Part shown: piece after piece, positions 24,563-32,111 of the stretch
Numbering within the stretch: position 1 is the stretch's first letter
Layout: the number at the start of each line of letters is the position of its first letter
Assembly (NCBI RefSeq): GCF_000424465.1
Contig: NZ_KE384198.1
Span: 62,001 to 126,000 of the forward strand
DNA: 64,000 nt
Source of the DNA: Butyrivibrio hungatei NK4A153
GTDB lineage: Bacteria > Bacillota > Clostridia > Lachnospirales > Lachnospiraceae
Direction: 5' to 3'
Position numbers and translations under genes: made by a program
Notes under the pieces: generated by a model
Told to the model about the DNA's origin: nothing
The model's input: only the letters and a program-made list of their open reading frames with translations
Databases searched by the model: none

Positions 24563-25285
24563 TCAAGTAGTATGTTCAAGTTCATATTTGAAGTCAGCTT
24601 CCGCAATGGCTTCCTGCTCGTGGGAGCTTATGATAACGGTACTTCCCTGCGTGCTGAAACGCTTTAGGAGTTGAAGAACCGCCCTGACGTTTTTGCGGTC
24701 AAGATTTGCGGTTGGCTCATCCATGATTATGAGATCAGGCTTTGTAATAAGCGTTCTGGCGATCGCGGCGCGTTTTATCTCGCCGCTCGAAAGACTTGAT
24801 GGATACTCGTTCCGGAGCTGACTTAACCCAAGGGCGTCAAGAAGCTCCGCCGAAAAGCTTGCCAGTTCTTCCGCGAGCGGCTCCTTGCCATTGCCATCAC
24901 TACTGCTATTGTTATTGCTACTGCTATTCTTATTTTTTTCACTTTTGCCACTTATATCATATGCAAGTTTTAGATTTTCAATGAGAGTAAGATAAGGAAT
25001 AAGCTCGCAGTTCTGCGTCATAACGCCCATAAAGTCGGTCCTTAACTCCGCAAGTTCTTCATCGCCAAGCGAAGTTATTTCTTTTTCTCCGTAATACACC
25101 TTGCCCTCCGTAGGTTTACTGAGACCTGCAACTATATTAAGGAGCGTGCTCTTCCCAACGCCGCTGTCTCCGCTTATAACCGTGAATTTACCCTGCGGCA
25201 ATGTTACGTTGATATTATCGAGAACCGTAAATTCACGCTTATCTCTCTTATACTTTTTAATTATCGCATCCAATCTGATATCCAT
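24563..25285 (-). CDS. ABC transporter ATP-binding protein (MacB/LolD type)
   Basis: A 240-aa nucleotide-binding subunit. Walker A is GDSGVGKST (39-47), the signature LSSGE precedes IKRAAIARTL, and Walker B is DLIIMDEPTANLD. A Ser/Asn-rich low-complexity insertion (SSSNNNSSS, about 121-131) lies between the Q-loop and the signature and is unusual for the family. It pairs with the FtsX-like permease just upstream (37-nt gap) as the MacB-type half of the cluster. Confidence 0.88.
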   Translation of the reverse strand: MDIRLDAIIKKYKRDKREFTVLDNINVTLPQGKFTVISGDSGVGKSTLLNIVAGLSKPTEGKVYYGEKEITSLGDEELAELRTDFMGVMTQNCELIPYLTLIENLKLAYDISGKSEKNKNSSSNNNSSSDGNGKEPLAEELASFSAELLDALGLSQLRNEYPSSLSSGEIKRAAIARTLITKPDLIIMDEPTANLDRKNVRAVLQLLKRFSTQGSTVIISSHEQEAIAEADFKYELEHTT

Positions 25286-25322
25286 ACTTATTTCTCCGAA
25301 ACGATATTATTATCAGTGCACA

Positions 25323-26513
25323 TCACAAATAGACATTCTCCGGGCACAGCTTCTTTATGCTAAACAACGCACTCAGCGGCCCAAGCACCGTGGTAAGCAA
25401 AAATGACACAGCCACAACCGCAACTTCTTCACCGATATACGGCGCGGTAAAAGGAATCTTCGTAGCCGCCTCAATAAGCTGCAGCATCACAACAAATGAA
25501 AGGAATCCAAACGCTGTACCTATAAGCGCGCTGGGAAATGCCGTCCACCATACTTCGCGCATAAGGAACTCAGCTATCTTCTTCCTGCTGATCCCGATCG
25601 TTCTAAGTATCTCAACTTCTTTTTTCCTGTCATTTAATGTGATGTAATGAATTATGAACAGTAAAAATATACTGATAATTACCATGAGCACGATCACAAC
25701 CGCGTAGACAATGTATGTGTCCTTAAGGCCCGAAAAAAGCTTTGAAGACACGCTCTCCGCAGTGACAATATCCACATCATCTATCCTTGAAAGTCCCGCA
25801 ACAACCCTTGAAACCTTATCTTTGTCCGCAACTTTCACACAGACCGCAGATACGTCTTTGGAATTGACTTCAGCGATAACGCCCTGCCCCGCATTTTGCG
25901 CATTTTCCATAATCTCGCCGATAAGATTTCTGCTCACAAAAACAGTCGCATCCATGGAAGATCCGCTCTCATCAAGCGTTGCCGCAACAGGGTACTCTTT
26001 TCCAAACATCTTAAATGTCCCGCTTGTCACATTCACCTTGCTTCCGGCAATAAGCGCACCTTCTTCAAGCGACCTTATATACTTCCTGTCGATCCACGGT
26101 GTCACGACAAAATCCGAATCCATATCGATTCCGATTATCTGAACAGGCTGATCGCAGCAAGATGACTCAAGTGTCATAAGAAATGTCTGCGGCGACGCCG
26201 TTTCTACGCCTTCAACCTCTCTGATGCCGTCAATGACAGAACTGTCCATATAGAAAAAACTCTTTTTCGTGGTCAAAAGAATCCCCTCCATATCATCGCC
26301 GTGTCCTTTGGGTGTCACGATTATATCCGCTCCCATGCGCTGTGCGGCATTCTGACTTCCGTGAGCCATACCGAACGCGGTAAGAGAAATAATCACCATT
26401 GCAAAGGACAGCACCAGCCCGATAAGAATCAGGCCGATGCTGCGATATAGTTTTGAGGATATGCTCTTGAAAACCAACTTATCTAATTTATCAAATCTTT
26501 GAAGGGTTCCCAT
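25323..26513 (-). CDS. ABC transporter permease, FtsX/MacB family
   Basis: A 396-aa membrane protein with one N-terminal helix (about 22-45), a large extracellular domain (about 50-250), and three C-terminal helices (about 265-390), the classic MacB-like layout. The family uses ATP-driven motions to act on lipids, lipoproteins or peptides outside the membrane, not to pump by channel. Its start overlaps the DUF4418 gene by 23 nt. Substrate unknown. Confidence 0.85.
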   Translation of the reverse strand: MGTLQRFDKLDKLVFKSISSKLYRSIGLILIGLVLSFAMVIISLTAFGMAHGSQNAAQRMGADIIVTPKGHGDDMEGILLTTKKSFFYMDSSVIDGIREVEGVETASPQTFLMTLESSCCDQPVQIIGIDMDSDFVVTPWIDRKYIRSLEEGALIAGSKVNVTSGTFKMFGKEYPVAATLDESGSSMDATVFVSRNLIGEIMENAQNAGQGVIAEVNSKDVSAVCVKVADKDKVSRVVAGLSRIDDVDIVTAESVSSKLFSGLKDTYIVYAVVIVLMVIISIFLLFIIHYITLNDRKKEVEILRTIGISRKKIAEFLMREVWWTAFPSALIGTAFGFLSFVVMLQLIEAATKIPFTAPYIGEEVAVVAVSFLLTTVLGPLSALFSIKKLCPENVYL

Positions 26514-26904
26514 TCTTTTTTCCCCTTATAATAAAATCAACAACCGCTACTCCGGCAAGTACAATGCCGACAATCACAAGAAAAGGTCTTGTGTAAACGT
26601 AGCAGTGCATGCTCTTCATATCGCACACAGGTGCTATAACTCCGGGAAGGAGTGCAATAAAGATTCCGCCCACAATCTGGATTACTGATATAACTTTTTC
26701 CACAAGCAGTTTCTTGGCAAAAATCTGTACCGCCGCCAGAATCGCAAGAACTATACTCGCCGCAATGGCGAGAGCTCTAGTCTTATGACACTTTGCTTCC
26801 ATATCTCCCATATCACCGCAAACATGTGCAAACGTAAATAAACCAACTATCACAAATGCAAGAATAAGCACTCTTAAAATATTTACAATCACTTTTGATT
26901 TCAT
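26491..26904 (-). CDS. DUF4418 membrane protein
   Basis: A 137-aa protein with four hydrophobic helices. Conserved-looking Cys/His pairs occur in outer-face loops (MEAKCHKTRALAI, and CDMKSMHCYVYTRPF), the pattern of the DUF4418 family. Such residues could bind a metal or a cofactor, but no function is established. The ATG at 26904 has GGGAG about 9 nt upstream and is preferred to the ATG at 26913. It sits between the substrate-binding protein and the FtsX-like permease, joining the two halves of the operon. Confidence 0.65.
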   Translation of the reverse strand: MKSKVIVNILRVLILAFVIVGLFTFAHVCGDMGDMEAKCHKTRALAIAASIVLAILAAVQIFAKKLLVEKVISVIQIVGGIFIALLPGVIAPVCDMKSMHCYVYTRPFLVIVGIVLAGVAVVDFIIRGKKNGNPSKI

Positions 26905-26942
26905 AGTAATCATCTCCCAGTCAATTTTTTTGAGTAAAACAC

Positions 26943-28013
26943 TTAGCTGTTTTCAGTAAATTTCTTGCTTGAAGGGTCATAAGTAAATGACTCAGGAACT
27001 CCCTCAAGATCTGGGAAAACAGTCTTTGTAAATTCATCCGCATTGAGCGAAGCGTCAAGATCGCCCGTCTTCTGAAGATCGTCGAATGATGCCTTAAATG
27101 TCTCTCTTCCAAGCTTTACAGAAGGCTCATAGTTAAGGCTTGCAAGGATCTCGCCGTATCTTGCGATGTCCTCTTCGCTCTCTGAAGGCATATATCCGTT
27201 CTCAACCTGAAGTCTTGCCGCTTCCTCAGGAAGTGCCTGAACGAAAGCTGCTGCCTTCTGGATTGCTCTTGCATACGCAGTCGCACCCTTTGGATTCTTT
27301 GCTATAAGCTCCTGTGATACATAAGCCTGGCAGCAATATTCCTTTGAAAAGACCTCGTCCTCACCGATATCAAGTATCTTGATAAAGTCATAGTTCTTCT
27401 CTGCGTTGTATGCCACGGGATCGTGAATTCCGATCGCATCTACGGCACCGTTATCAAGCGCTGTCGGAAGGTCTGTCATCGCATATGTCACAAACTGGAT
27501 ATCAGCATCGCTTCCGTTTACCTTAAATCCAAGACTGAACAGCTTTCTCTTAAGCTGAATCGGCGCAGAATCCGACAATGACGCAACGCCTATTGTCTTG
27601 CCCTTAAGATTTTCAAGGGAATTTACTCCGGAGCCGTTCTTTGAATAGAACTTTGTACATCCTCTGTGAAGTCCTGTCACAAAAGAGATTGAAAGTCCGT
27701 TTGATATAGGCTGCATGAGCGTACCGGTAAGTCCGTAGCCTGCATTGATCTCACCACTTGTTATCTGCTCCGTGATCGTATCTATATTGGAAGTTACAAC
27801 TTCATACTTCTGCCCGATTGCTTCGAATTCCTCGTCAAAATAGCCGTTTATGATAGCTATATGAACCGGTGCAAGACACAAGCTTTCTTTGTTATTAAGA
27901 ATCTTTACGGTAAGTTCTTCTCCTCCTTCGCTCTTTTCTGATTTAGCACCGCAGCCTACAAGCAGTGCCGCTGTCATGGTCAAAGCCAAAACACTTGCAA
28001 TTACCTTTTTCAT
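26943..28013 (-). CDS. ABC transporter substrate-binding lipoprotein (NitT/TauT type)
   Basis: A 356-aa lipoprotein. The signal peptide ends at AALLVGC with cysteine near residue 21. The mature part follows the NMT1/SsuA layout: ITSGEINAGYGLTGTLMQPI, LENLKGKTIGVASLSDS and LDNGAVDAIGIHDPVAY. Related proteins capture sulfonates, nitrate or thiamine precursors. The ligand here is not evident. The ATG at 28013 has AGGAGA upstream. A longer frame to 28070 would place the signal peptide internally and was rejected. Confidence 0.88.
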   Translation of the reverse strand: MKKVIASVLALTMTAALLVGCGAKSEKSEGGEELTVKILNNKESLCLAPVHIAIINGYFDEEFEAIGQKYEVVTSNIDTITEQITSGEINAGYGLTGTLMQPISNGLSISFVTGLHRGCTKFYSKNGSGVNSLENLKGKTIGVASLSDSAPIQLKRKLFSLGFKVNGSDADIQFVTYAMTDLPTALDNGAVDAIGIHDPVAYNAEKNYDFIKILDIGEDEVFSKEYCCQAYVSQELIAKNPKGATAYARAIQKAAAFVQALPEEAARLQVENGYMPSESEEDIARYGEILASLNYEPSVKLGRETFKASFDDLQKTGDLDASLNADEFTKTVFPDLEGVPESFTYDPSSKKFTENS

Positions 28014-28032
28014 TTCTTTTCTCCTTAAAAAA

Positions 28033-28812
28033 TTACAAATAATACTCCGGCTCTTTGTTCTCTCCGGCATAGTTCAGAATTTCCAGAATCTTCGTTCTGT
28101 ATTTGATAAAGTCCGTTCCTCCTCTCGCTCTTGGTCTTCCAAGTTCTATATCAAGCACCTGCTCGATCTTCGCAGGTCTTGGCGTCATTATGACAACTTT
28201 GTCAGACAGATAAACAGCCTCGTCAACATCGTGTGTCACCATGATCATCGTCATCTTCTGATCCTTCCATATCTTTAAGATCTCATCCTGCATATTCATT
28301 CTTGTGAATGCATCCAGCGCACCGAGCGGCTCATCAAGCAAAAGAACTTTCGGATGTCCCACAAGCGCTCTTGCAAGCGACGCTCTCTGGTTCATTCCAC
28401 CCGACAGCTGGTGCGGATAGGAATTTTCAAAGCCCGTAAGCCCGACCATTTCTATATATTCTTTTACATCTTCTTTTTTCTCTTTATATATTCCTCTCGC
28501 CCTCAGGCCAAAAGCGATATTGTTTTCAATAGAAAGCCACGGATAAAGATTTGCCTGCTGAAAAGCAAATCCTCTCTCATGCCCCGGTGCCGTAACAGGC
28601 TCTCCGTCAAGAAATACCGTTCCTTCATCTGCAAGTCCAAGTCCCGCAATAGCTCGCAGGAGTGTTGTCTTTCCGCATCCCGACGGGCCTATAAGCGATA
28701 TAAAAGATCCGGGTTCAATATCAAGGTTTACTCCGTTCAGAGCATTTACAACACTTCCGTCAGGATTTGTAAAACTCTTGGATACGTTTTCAATTTTTAT
28801 CTCTCCTACCAT
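28033..28812 (-). CDS. ABC transporter ATP-binding protein (SsuB/TauB-like)
   Basis: A 259-aa nucleotide-binding subunit with Walker A GPSGCGKTT (42-50), the signature LSGGMNQRASLARAL, Walker B VLLLDEP and a switch histidine in MVTHDVDEAV. Family and neighbours place it in a NitT/TauT-type importer with the permease just upstream (7-nt overlap) and the binding lipoprotein just downstream (19 nt). Confidence 0.9.
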   Translation of the reverse strand: MVGEIKIENVSKSFTNPDGSVVNALNGVNLDIEPGSFISLIGPSGCGKTTLLRAIAGLGLADEGTVFLDGEPVTAPGHERGFAFQQANLYPWLSIENNIAFGLRARGIYKEKKEDVKEYIEMVGLTGFENSYPHQLSGGMNQRASLARALVGHPKVLLLDEPLGALDAFTRMNMQDEILKIWKDQKMTMIMVTHDVDEAVYLSDKVVIMTPRPAKIEQVLDIELGRPRARGGTDFIKYRTKILEILNYAGENKEPEYYL

Positions 28813-29759
28813 TTAATTACTCCCTTCTGCCATCCAAGCAGTCTGTCCTTGATCCTGAATAAAAGAGTGATTATCAGGTTACACAATACCGCAAGAAGTA
28901 TCAGTCCCGCGTAAACGTTGGCATACAGCATCATGCTCTTTTGCCAGTTAAGATACCAGCCGATTCCCGATTTACAACCGAACATCTCGGCTGTCACAAG
29001 TGTTACAAACGAGCCTGTCGTCGCATAAAAAAAGCCGAGGAACACGTTGGGAAGCGCCGCAGGAATTCCGACTTTGAAGATTTTATATAACTTATTTGCT
29101 CCCAAAGTATCCGCAACCTCAAAATAAGTCTGCTGAACATTCTGTATTCCGTTACTTGTCATGACAGTTATCGGAAACCACACCGACAGTGCTATCATGA
29201 ATACCGCCGCCTGATAAGATGTGCTAAAAAGTGAAAGCACGAGCGGTGACCATGATGTTGCAGGAATAGGTCCGATTATCTTGGTCAAAGGATTGATCCA
29301 ATAAGCAACATTCTTGTTGAATCCTATAAGTATTCCCGTTGTAAATCCAAGCGCCGCTCCGACCGCAAATCCTATTATCAACAGCTTTCCGGATGATACT
29401 ATGCATTCAAGCATGAGCGCTCTGTCATTTACGAATACCGCAAACACCCTGTCCAGAGACGGGAAAAAGAGAACCGGAAGAAGCGCAAATTTACTGCATA
29501 TAAGATTTATGAAGTTTAGCAGCTGTGCTCCTCCTGCGAGTAGCGGCCCGCTTTTTAAAAGATATTCGTCTGTCTTTTTATTAAAGAAGGAAGCTACATA
29601 TAAACCTATGAATAATGCTCCTACTATATAAAGAAAGTATGTAAAGAACGGTCCTTTTGCATCAGGCTGTTTTGCCGAGTTCGGCACCGCCACCTGGATC
29701 AGCAACGTAAATATCACCGATATGATGGGGCTGATCTTCTTTAGTTGTTTTGTAACCAA
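28806..29759 (-). CDS. ABC transporter permease (NitT/TauT type)
   Basis: A 317-aa membrane protein with at least seven hydrophobic helices. The cytoplasmic EAA loop that contacts the ATPase reads EVADTLGANKLYKIFKVGIP. Two or three extra N-terminal helices (about 10-80) precede the usual core. Translation starts at TTG (29759), supported by GGAGG 9 nt upstream and the lack of a nearby ATG. It is the first gene of the six-gene operon. Confidence 0.87.
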   Translation of the reverse strand: MVTKQLKKISPIISVIFTLLIQVAVPNSAKQPDAKGPFFTYFLYIVGALFIGLYVASFFNKKTDEYLLKSGPLLAGGAQLLNFINLICSKFALLPVLFFPSLDRVFAVFVNDRALMLECIVSSGKLLIIGFAVGAALGFTTGILIGFNKNVAYWINPLTKIIGPIPATSWSPLVLSLFSTSYQAAVFMIALSVWFPITVMTSNGIQNVQQTYFEVADTLGANKLYKIFKVGIPAALPNVFLGFFYATTGSFVTLVTAEMFGCKSGIGWYLNWQKSMMLYANVYAGLILLAVLCNLIITLLFRIKDRLLGWQKGVIKW

Positions 29760-29809
29760 TTACTTTTTCCTCCTCAACTATTAATTGTTGTGCTCCCGTT
29801 ATAGACAAC

Positions 29810-29849
29810 GAAAGCCGGAGGCTTCATTTTATTGAAACCTCCGGCTTTC
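29810..29849. terminator. Strong hairpin between the CBM gene and the ABC operon
   Basis: GAAAGCCGGAGG pairs with CCTCCGGCTTTC around a loop that can itself form TTCA/TGAA. No long T run follows on either strand, so it may be a Rho-independent terminator of lower efficiency for the CBM gene (stop 29932) or a structured leader for the ABC operon. No known riboswitch consensus was recognised. Confidence 0.5.
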
Positions 29850-29931
29850 CGGTCAGCTCAGTGCTTTATGATGTTCAAATCTTATCATACAAAGCACAAG
29901 CTGCATAATTCATGAATGTTATCGTTTGCAA

Positions 29932-31698
29932 TCAGTTATTGTTATCACTAAAGAAGTAATCCAATCCCCCGCTTGCATCGCCGCTTCCGATTATTCCGAA
30001 CTCGGTGCTCTGTCCGGGATTTAAAACAGCATTCCAGGAGAGAGGCGTAAATACGTAGTATTCATCGTCTTCATCCACATTTGTACACCAGCTCTGAGCG
30101 ACGTTTATATATTTCTTTTTAATCTTTAATGTCCATCCCGAAGACTGCTCTTCAGATATATTGGTAATCTTGAAATTTATCTGATAACCGCCGTCCCAGA
30201 TATCTCTTGAATATTTAAGTTCAAGCTTGCAGTCGCCCTGAATATCCGGCTGTTCGGGTTCTTCGGGAATTTTAGGCTCCTCGGGTTGCTTCGGCTCTTC
30301 CGGATGTTCAGGCTTATCCGGTTCCTCAGGTAATTCAGGTTTGTCTGGGATCTCCGGCAACTCAGGCTGCTCTTTTCCTGGATCGTCATTTTCTTCTCCG
30401 CCCGATATAGGCTCATTGCCCGGAACCGGCATCATCTTACTCATGACTGTCCATTTATCGATCATACAACTTCCGACTTTGCAAACAAAATAAAGGTCAT
30501 GTATTCCCTCTATATTAGGAGCTTTGGTTCTATAATGCAGATATTCACCGTCTGTATTCTCAACCTTTATAACGCCGAGAAGTTCTCCGTCAACGCTTCC
30601 TTCTCTTACCTCAACGGCTGCCGGCTTTTCACTCTTTGCAACAATAACAACCGATGTAAGGCCATATCTAAAGTTTACTTTTTGGGCTGAGATATATCCG
30701 TTTTCCTTGATTGATACAACCTTGTTCCAGTTATCTTCAACTATCTCGGCATTTTCTCTCGGGAAATCAATCTCTGCTTCGACATAGCCGTACGGACTAA
30801 TCTTTTCACCGGGTGTCGGAAGCGGCCTGTCGGTGTTTCTCGGAGCCGCGCACCAATTATCAATGTTGCATTTTCCTTTTTTCCCAACAAAATAAATCTT
30901 CTGCATTCCTTCAATATTCGCCATTTCTCCCTCAAATGGCTTGTAGGAATCATCCGTGTCGCGAAATTCTATCGTGCCGATAAGTTCACCCGCAGGAGAA
31001 TCTTTTCTAACCTCGATTATTCCGTCATCTTCAGCTCTTGCCTCAATCGTAATGCTCTTAAGTCCCTTTTCGAAGTTGACATCCTTCATAAGGAAAAAAT
31101 CATTTTCAGAAAAATCGGCTAAAACAATACGTCTTTTATCCTTAACTACCCCTACTCCCGATGTGCCGAAGTTAACTTCCGCCTCATTATCCTTGTACGG
31201 ATCGATCTGCGGAACATCGCCGCTTTCGTAGATCTTGCCCGGAAGTGCCTTCCATGTCGCAATATCTATTGGATTGTTCGCCTCAAAATATATATCATGA
31301 ACTCCCGAAACGTTCACTTTCGGAATCCCGGTACTTTGATTAAACGAATAAGCTCTGATAAGTATCCTTGCGATAGGCTCGCTCTTCGGATCATCTATAT
31401 ATACATAAATTTCTGAACCGCCCCATCTTGTCCTTGCCGTCACTTCTATGCCGGTAAGCCCCTTTGAAAAATCCACATTCTCCGCTTTAAGTATCTTTGA
31501 TCCGGAGATCGGCGAATATTGAATACCGTCCTCATAGAAACCGCCTCCGTTTTCCATTATCTCCGTCTGTACTAATTCATACGGGTTTAAAAGAGCTTTC
31601 TCATTATTGGGTTCTGCTGCCTTTATTGCCATGCCCTGCAAAATCAACATGACTGCTACCGCCAAAAAACTTATTGCTACTCTCACTTTCCTTTTCAT
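29932..31698 (-). CDS. Secreted protein with three CBM6-like modules and a C-terminal CBM2
   Basis: A 588-aa exported protein. A signal peptide (about 1-28, ending KAAEP) is followed by three modules of about 120 residues (about 35-150, 165-290, 300-415) with the CBM6 pattern NPYx...DFSKGLTxIxV...GVHDIYF...W. A Pro/Glu/Lys linker (about 435-490, PEEPKQPEEP type) leads to a CBM2-like module (490-588, SRDIWDGGYQINFKITN...GQSTEFGIIGSG). No catalytic domain, dockerin, SLH or LPXTG is seen. A likely role is binding plant polysaccharide or the cell's own glycan. A four-unit dyad array lies upstream. Confidence 0.8.
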   Translation of the reverse strand: MKRKVRVAISFLAVAVMLILQGMAIKAAEPNNEKALLNPYELVQTEIMENGGGFYEDGIQYSPISGSKILKAENVDFSKGLTGIEVTARTRWGGSEIYVYIDDPKSEPIARILIRAYSFNQSTGIPKVNVSGVHDIYFEANNPIDIATWKALPGKIYESGDVPQIDPYKDNEAEVNFGTSGVGVVKDKRRIVLADFSENDFFLMKDVNFEKGLKSITIEARAEDDGIIEVRKDSPAGELIGTIEFRDTDDSYKPFEGEMANIEGMQKIYFVGKKGKCNIDNWCAAPRNTDRPLPTPGEKISPYGYVEAEIDFPRENAEIVEDNWNKVVSIKENGYISAQKVNFRYGLTSVVIVAKSEKPAAVEVREGSVDGELLGVIKVENTDGEYLHYRTKAPNIEGIHDLYFVCKVGSCMIDKWTVMSKMMPVPGNEPISGGEENDDPGKEQPELPEIPDKPELPEEPDKPEHPEEPKQPEEPKIPEEPEQPDIQGDCKLELKYSRDIWDGGYQINFKITNISEEQSSGWTLKIKKKYINVAQSWCTNVDEDDEYYVFTPLSWNAVLNPGQSTEFGIIGSGDASGGLDYFFSDNNN

Positions 31699-31762
31699 AT
31701 TTTTTACCCCCGATACACTTTAACGACTCTGCTACATAATTTGTAGTCCGAACAGCTAGATT

Positions 31763-32012
31763 ACAGATAACTCATCTTGTTTTCTATTTTCTGATCTGTG
31801 TTTTCTCACCTATTTTTCCCACGATGCATCTCTAAATACAGATAACTCATCTTATTTTCTCTCTTCTTATCTGTGTTTTTCATCAATTTATACCTCTAAA
31901 TCACAGATAATCGCTTCGTTTTCGCATTTCTTATCTGTGTTTTTATCAATTTTCTCCTTTTAAACCTCCGAAAATCACAGATAATCGCCTTATTTTCACT
32001 TTTTTTATCTGT
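31763..32012. repeat. Dyad array A: four ACAGATAA...TTATCTGT units
   Basis: Four units start at 31763, 31838, 31903 and 31977 (steps 75, 65, 74 bp). Each spans 36-37 nt from ACAGATAA to (T/G)ATCTGT and is mostly followed by GTTTT. The interior (CTCATCTTRTTTTC or TCGCYTYRTTTTC) is partly conserved, so whole units of about 46 nt are repeated in degenerate form. The array lies 65-315 nt upstream of the 588-aa CBM protein gene and just after the terminator of the larger one. Confidence 0.8.
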
Positions 32013-32022
32013 ATAAAGAAAA

Positions 32023-32055
32023 CCCGGTGACCGTCAAAAGACAGCCACCGGATTT
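32023..32055 (-). terminator. Terminator after the nine-CBM gene
   Basis: Minus strand CCGGTGGCTGTC-TTTT-GACGGTCACCGG (two mismatches) is followed by GTTTTC. A second perfect hairpin, ACCTTCTTT/AAAGAAGGT, stands between it and the stop (32059-32077). Confidence 0.75.
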
Positions 32056-32111
32056 CTTACCTTCTTTTAAAGAAGGTCATTAACCGCCCCTTTCTCTCTT
32101 TTTATCTTTTT

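Noticed and set aside
24408..24674. Plus-strand ORF of 88 codons
   Set aside because: It runs through the ABC operon terminator and into the ATPase gene antisense; no domain.
29760..29931. Riboswitch upstream of the ABC operon
   Set aside because: One strong hairpin is present, but none of the TPP, SAM, cobalamin or guanidine consensus blocks could be found.
31763..32012. Array A as a series of plus-strand terminators
   Set aside because: Hairpin plus T tract fits, but no plus-strand gene enters the region and loops of about 20 nt are large, so it is reported as a repeat array.
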